Assembly: GCF_002900095.1 (NCBI RefSeq)
Contig: NZ_LLKN01000001.1
Span: 496,001-560,000, forward strand
DNA length: 64,000 nucleotides
Reading direction: 5' to 3'
Source of the DNA: Salegentibacter mishustinae
GTDB taxonomy: Bacteria > Bacteroidota > Bacteroidia > Flavobacteriales > Flavobacteriaceae
A program made the translations under genes and the position numbers. Of the stretch, positions 61,290-64,000 are shown piece after piece (the stretch's first letter is position 1; the number at the start of each line of letters is the position of its first letter). The notes under the pieces are model-generated. The model did not search any database, was not told the origin of the DNA, and saw nothing but the letters and a program-made list of their open reading frames with translations.

Positions 61290-61400
61290 GACCTTTTTCT
61301 TTAAATTAATCATCTTAAAACTAAGACTTTACCAACCGATAAAATATGATGAAAATCAGAGAATAATATTTTAAGTAACTTGGCTTAAAATTCAATAGAA

Positions 61401-62078
61401 ATGAAAAGCTTAACCTACCTTTTACTTTTTCTAATTAGCATAAATACTGGACTTACCCAGGAAAAAAATCTACCCAAGGATTTTGTTTATATTAAAGAAC
61501 AAATCCCCGATATAAAACTTGATATTCGATATGCAGGCAGTAATAATTTTATTGGAAAACCAGTAAATTCTTACCAAAAACCCGTGGGTATTTTAAGCAA
61601 ACCTGCAACCGAAGCTCTGGAGAAGGTGCAAAACGACCTGATGTCACAGGGATATTGTCTTAAAATTTTTGATGCTTACCGCCCTCAAACAGCGGTAAAC
61701 CATTTTATTGAATGGGCCAGGAATCCAGCAGACACCCTCACCAAAGCAAAGTTTTATCCGGAAGTTGCTAAAAAAGATCTTTTTCAGCTAGGTTATATAG
61801 CCAGTAAATCCGGGCATTCTCGTGGGAGCACAATAGACCTAACAATTATGGATGCTAAAACCGGAAAGGAGTTAGATATGGGAAGTGGCTATGATTTCTT
61901 TGGGGATATTTCCCACCACAATACAGATAAGATCACAAAAGAACAAAAGGCAAATCGTTCTTTGCTGAAACGAATAATGATTAAAAATGGCTTTAGGCCT
62001 TATCCAGAAGAATGGTGGCATTATACCTTGAGAAATGAACCCTATCCGGAAACCTATTTTGATTTTCCGGTAAGGTAA
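61401..62078 (+). CDS. Secreted D-Ala-D-Ala dipeptidase (VanX-like, M15D)
   Basis: This 225-residue zinc peptidase has a signal peptide ending NTGLTQ. Zinc ligands and catalytic residues are in SGHSRGSTIDLTIMD and PEEWWHYTL, and CLKIFDAYRPQTAVN is typical. Most such enzymes in Gram-negative bacteria recycle cell-wall dipeptides rather than confer vancomycin resistance. No van genes are near. Confidence 0.93.
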   Translation: MKSLTYLLLFLISINTGLTQEKNLPKDFVYIKEQIPDIKLDIRYAGSNNFIGKPVNSYQKPVGILSKPATEALEKVQNDLMSQGYCLKIFDAYRPQTAVNHFIEWARNPADTLTKAKFYPEVAKKDLFQLGYIASKSGHSRGSTIDLTIMDAKTGKELDMGSGYDFFGDISHHNTDKITKEQKANRSLLKRIMIKNGFRPYPEEWWHYTLRNEPYPETYFDFPVR

Positions 62079-62081
62079 GTT

Positions 62082-62558
62082 TTAAGAGATAAAATCTAAG
62101 GTTTGATCGCAGGAAGTGTTTTCTCCTTCTTCTAATTCTTTAAATTCAAAATTAAAGGTGCTTTTTAAAACTTCCTGGTCTAAAATTTCGGAAAGCTCCT
62201 GAGTATCTAAAAATTTATCATAGTAACCAATTGCGCGGCTATATTTTAAGGCTCGCTTCTGGTCTGGCTCATACATAGAAGCACTTAGTACAATTACATA
62301 AATAGAATTTTTATATTCAAAATCTTCAAGAAAATCCAAAACATCCCAGCCATTCACCCGCGGCATATTTAGATCTAAAAAAATAAGTTTTAAATGCTCT
62401 GAATTTGCGGTTTGTTTTAAATGATCTATTAATTCGCCACCTTGCCAGAAGCCTTTTACTGGGCATTTCACTAGTCTCTTTAAACTTCTTAATTCCAGCT
62501 TTAGAATAAGTGAATTATCTTCAGCTAGTAAAATTTCATACTTGGGGGGATGCTGCAT
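62082..62558 (-). CDS. Single-domain response regulator
   Basis: Starting at ATG 62558 (MQHPPKYEILLAEDNSLI) the 158-residue receiver has D62 in LIFLDLNMPRVNG, the acidic pair in LLAEDN and the Lys in IGYYDKFLDTQ. Its tail is acidic. No kinase is adjacent on this strand. It converges with the VanX-like gene with a 3-base gap. Confidence 0.88.
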   Translation of the reverse strand: MQHPPKYEILLAEDNSLILKLELRSLKRLVKCPVKGFWQGGELIDHLKQTANSEHLKLIFLDLNMPRVNGWDVLDFLEDFEYKNSIYVIVLSASMYEPDQKRALKYSRAIGYYDKFLDTQELSEILDQEVLKSTFNFEFKELEEGENTSCDQTLDFIS

Positions 62559-62744
62559 ATACTCGCTTTTGGAGCCAAAGTTTACAGGTAACTTTAACGC
62601 CTTAAAGGTAAGCGGGTAAAGCTTCTGCCACAATTATGAAACGGCAATATTTTCAAGTTTAACATCGGGAAAATAGTTAGGCACATTTCTTAAACAAAAG
62701 TTCACTGTAAAATTCATTACATTTACTAAAATTCTACTAAGCCA

Positions 62745-63143
62745 ATGAAGATAAAATTGGACGAGGAAAACAAGCAGCTAAAAATTGATGATAATATCAA
62801 AATCACCTATTTGATGCTAAAATTCGTGATGATTTCAAATATATTTCAAATGCTAATTCGGATTTTCAATACTCCGGTAGCCAATTGGGATCTTCTCACC
62901 TGGCTTTGGATTCCCATAGGTCTCGCATCATTTCCTATATTGTATTATTTCACTAGACTTAGCACTAAAGAAGTGATTCCTTTAGATGAAATTCAACATC
63001 CTGTTCCGAAAAATTTCTTCGGAAGAAAACGTTTAAGCCTGAAGCTTAAAAACGGAAAAACAAGACATATTCCAACCAATTCGATTAAAGAAATGGAACA
63101 AATTCAGAATTTTATAAACTCACCACAGAAAGCAACAACTTAG
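62745..63143 (+). CDS. Hypothetical membrane protein with two helices
   Basis: I do not recognise this 132-residue protein. Two hydrophobic stretches (about residues 20-40 and 48-68) are followed by a basic cytoplasmic tail (FFGRKRLSLKLKNGKTRH). A PH-like or YdbT-like fold is possible from the KLKNGKTRHIPTNSI segment. It stands alone between an RR gene and a terminator. Confidence 0.65.
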   Translation: MKIKLDEENKQLKIDDNIKITYLMLKFVMISNIFQMLIRIFNTPVANWDLLTWLWIPIGLASFPILYYFTRLSTKEVIPLDEIQHPVPKNFFGRKRLSLKLKNGKTRHIPTNSIKEMEQIQNFINSPQKATT

Positions 63144-63149
63144 ATTCTG

Positions 63150-63174
63150 AAATAATCCCGAAGCATCGGGACGG
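63150..63174. repeat. Fragment of the dispersed palindromic repeat
   Basis: TCCCGA AGCA TCGGGA, next to TTCTGAAATAA, matches the inner palindromes of the MITE-like element at 31366-31491. Confidence 0.4.
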
Positions 63175-63189
63175 AATGAATAAAAAATA

Positions 63190-63223
63190 AAACCCCGAAA
63201 AACATCCTTGCTTTTCGGGGTTT
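63190..63223. terminator. Bidirectional terminator
   Basis: AAACCCCGAAAA (63190-63201) and TTTTCGGGGTTT (63212-63223) form a perfect 12-bp stem between convergent genes. Confidence 0.85.
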
Positions 63224-63243
63224 CTATTGATTTCCTGCTAAAA

Positions 63244-64000
63244 TTAAGGCTCTACATCTAACGCAGCATCTATCCTGGCGATTAGATCTTCCCAGTGATA
63301 TTGGGTCAACGAATGATTTGTTCCCGCTTTTCTTCGGTTTATTTCTCGCTTTAAAGTTTTCATTTCACCGCGCATAAGAGGTAAAATATCAGATTTCAAT
63401 AAAGCATCGTTATCTTCAGCATTTAATTTCATAAGATATTCTGAAGCAATATCTACATAAGAACGCTGAAGATTTCTACGGTAAGCATCAACTTTATTTC
63501 GATTATAAAGTTCGCTAAAAATCCCTTTTCGTAAATCGCTCATTAAATTTACCGCGGTATAGGCTTTATCACCATTTACTTCTTCATTAGCGATCATTCT
63601 GTTTAAGCGGTCTTCATCCAGCAAACTGTTTAAGGCACGAGTTTGTAAGCCCTGCACTCGTTCTATAGCTCCCGAAGCTTCAATTCGGTTTAAAATTTCC
63701 TGGTTAAGCAACCAATCGGGCGTAGTAAAAGCTTTTTCTACCAGGAAGTCAACTGCCTCTTCCTGCTTTTTCTTCGGTACATTTTCATAAACCACACCAT
63801 CCTGATTAGAGGTTTTACGAGTTTCATAAACCCCGCCAACATTGGTAACCACGTGCGACACATAACCTCGCCACATATAAGTTAACTCCCTGTACACTTC
63901 TTCAAGATCGTCATAAGCATAACCATCTTTAGAAGTCCATTCAATTAAGTTTGGAACTACTTTTTTAAGATTCGCCAATCCATATTCACTGGCTTTTACC
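63244..64000 (-). CDS. C-terminal part of a DUF5117/DUF4953 zinc-dependent metalloprotease (partial)
   Basis: The frame is open to the right edge of the window (the codons before the TTG at 63978 read VKASEYG), so this is the last 251 residues of a longer secreted protein. EYGLANLKKVVPNLIEW, ELTYMWRGYVSHVVTNVGGV and VPKKKQEEAVDFLVEKAF match the C-terminal region of the DUF5117-DUF5118-DUF4953 protease family of Bacteroidota. The zinc motif would lie upstream, outside the window. Confidence 0.82.
   Translation of the reverse strand, partial: VKASEYGLANLKKVVPNLIEWTSKDGYAYDDLEEVYRELTYMWRGYVSHVVTNVGGVYETRKTSNQDGVVYENVPKKKQEEAVDFLVEKAFTTPDWLLNQEILNRIEASGAIERVQGLQTRALNSLLDEDRLNRMIANEEVNGDKAYTAVNLMSDLRKGIFSELYNRNKVDAYRRNLQRSYVDIASEYLMKLNAEDNDALLKSDILPLMRGEMKTLKREINRRKAGTNHSLTQYHWEDLIARIDAALDVEP

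Noticed and set aside
61401-62078. Vancomycin resistance gene vanX
   Set aside because: The fold is M15D dipeptidase, but there are no vanH, vanA or vanS/R genes and the protein is secreted in a Gram-negative; cell-wall recycling is more likely.
1-64000. CRISPR array, prophage, transposase, tRNA or rRNA
   Set aside because: I saw no regularly spaced direct repeats, phage structural genes, transposase motifs or cloverleaf-forming intergenic segments; intergenic regions are short and mostly explained.

Overview
The window comes from the chromosome of a flavobacterium (Bacteroidota). Three things point there: low G+C, promoters of the form TTTG-N(17-23)-TAnnTTTG, and typical gene content such as DUF5686, 2TM-domain and DUF6122 proteins, stand-alone TonB-C domains, PE-LIG-POL ligase D and small SCxE lipoproteins. 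A marine relative of Salegentibacter, Gramella or Zunongwangia is my inference. I see no prophage, insertion sequence, CRISPR array, rRNA or tRNA.

Positions 1-10.5 kb form one long minus-strand sulfur regulon. In transcription order it holds metY, metX, homoserine dehydrogenase, metZ, an Rrf2 regulator with four clustered cysteines, DUF2061, cysH, sulfite reductase, cobA and a siroheme synthase that runs off the left edge. The most interesting content is in the gaps. Two Met-codon-rich short ORFs (10349-10420 and 10067-10165), each followed by an intrinsic terminator, lie in series before metY. A third short ORF rich in Cys and Met codons (3542-3601), also followed by a terminator, lies inside the operon between cysH and sulfite reductase. 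For leaders 10067-10165 and 3542-3601, the end of the leader ORF can pair with the terminator stem or loop as an antiterminator. This is the layout of ribosome-mediated attenuation. Divergently, metK is preceded by a strong promoter and a SAM-II-like riboswitch whose aptamer can be opened by a downstream complementary segment. Sulfate reduction, Met synthesis and SAM synthesis would thus sense Cys, Met and SAM separately.

12-31 kb is mostly housekeeping and accessory metabolism: an acyl-CoA dehydrogenase, a 2-hydroxyacid dehydrogenase, a UspA protein, a Ser/Thr dehydratase, a giant TolB-propeller amidohydrolase, an aldehyde dehydrogenase with DUF779 and a divergent AraC regulator, a deoxynucleoside kinase, a fatty acid hydroxylase, an App1-like phosphatase, and a bacterial NHEJ operon (SAP-like small protein, Ku, LigD).

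31-44 kb holds a membrane pyrophosphatase next to soluble pyrophosphatase, a DUF5686 outer-membrane protein, pdhB, etfBA, a bifunctional nuclease, a nucleoside transporter with an unusual secreted N-terminal domain, and thyA carrying an in-frame palindromic insertion. 44-51.5 kb has paired secreted TonB-C proteins, an ergothioneine cluster (egtB, egtD, class V aminotransferase), 2TM-folA-fructosamine kinase, and fabD. 51.5-64 kb has a secreted amidohydrolase, a sugar aminotransferase, waaA, three tandem acidic lipoproteins (one of only 51 residues), an autoregulated XRE-S24 repressor, a multi-PAS histidine kinase with its response regulator, an SDR, a VanX-like dipeptidase, another response regulator, and the C-terminal part of a DUF4953-type metalloprotease.

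Several families of small palindromic repeats sit in intergenic regions. One C-rich palindrome has also entered coding sequence: in frame in thyA, and at the stop codon of cobA.
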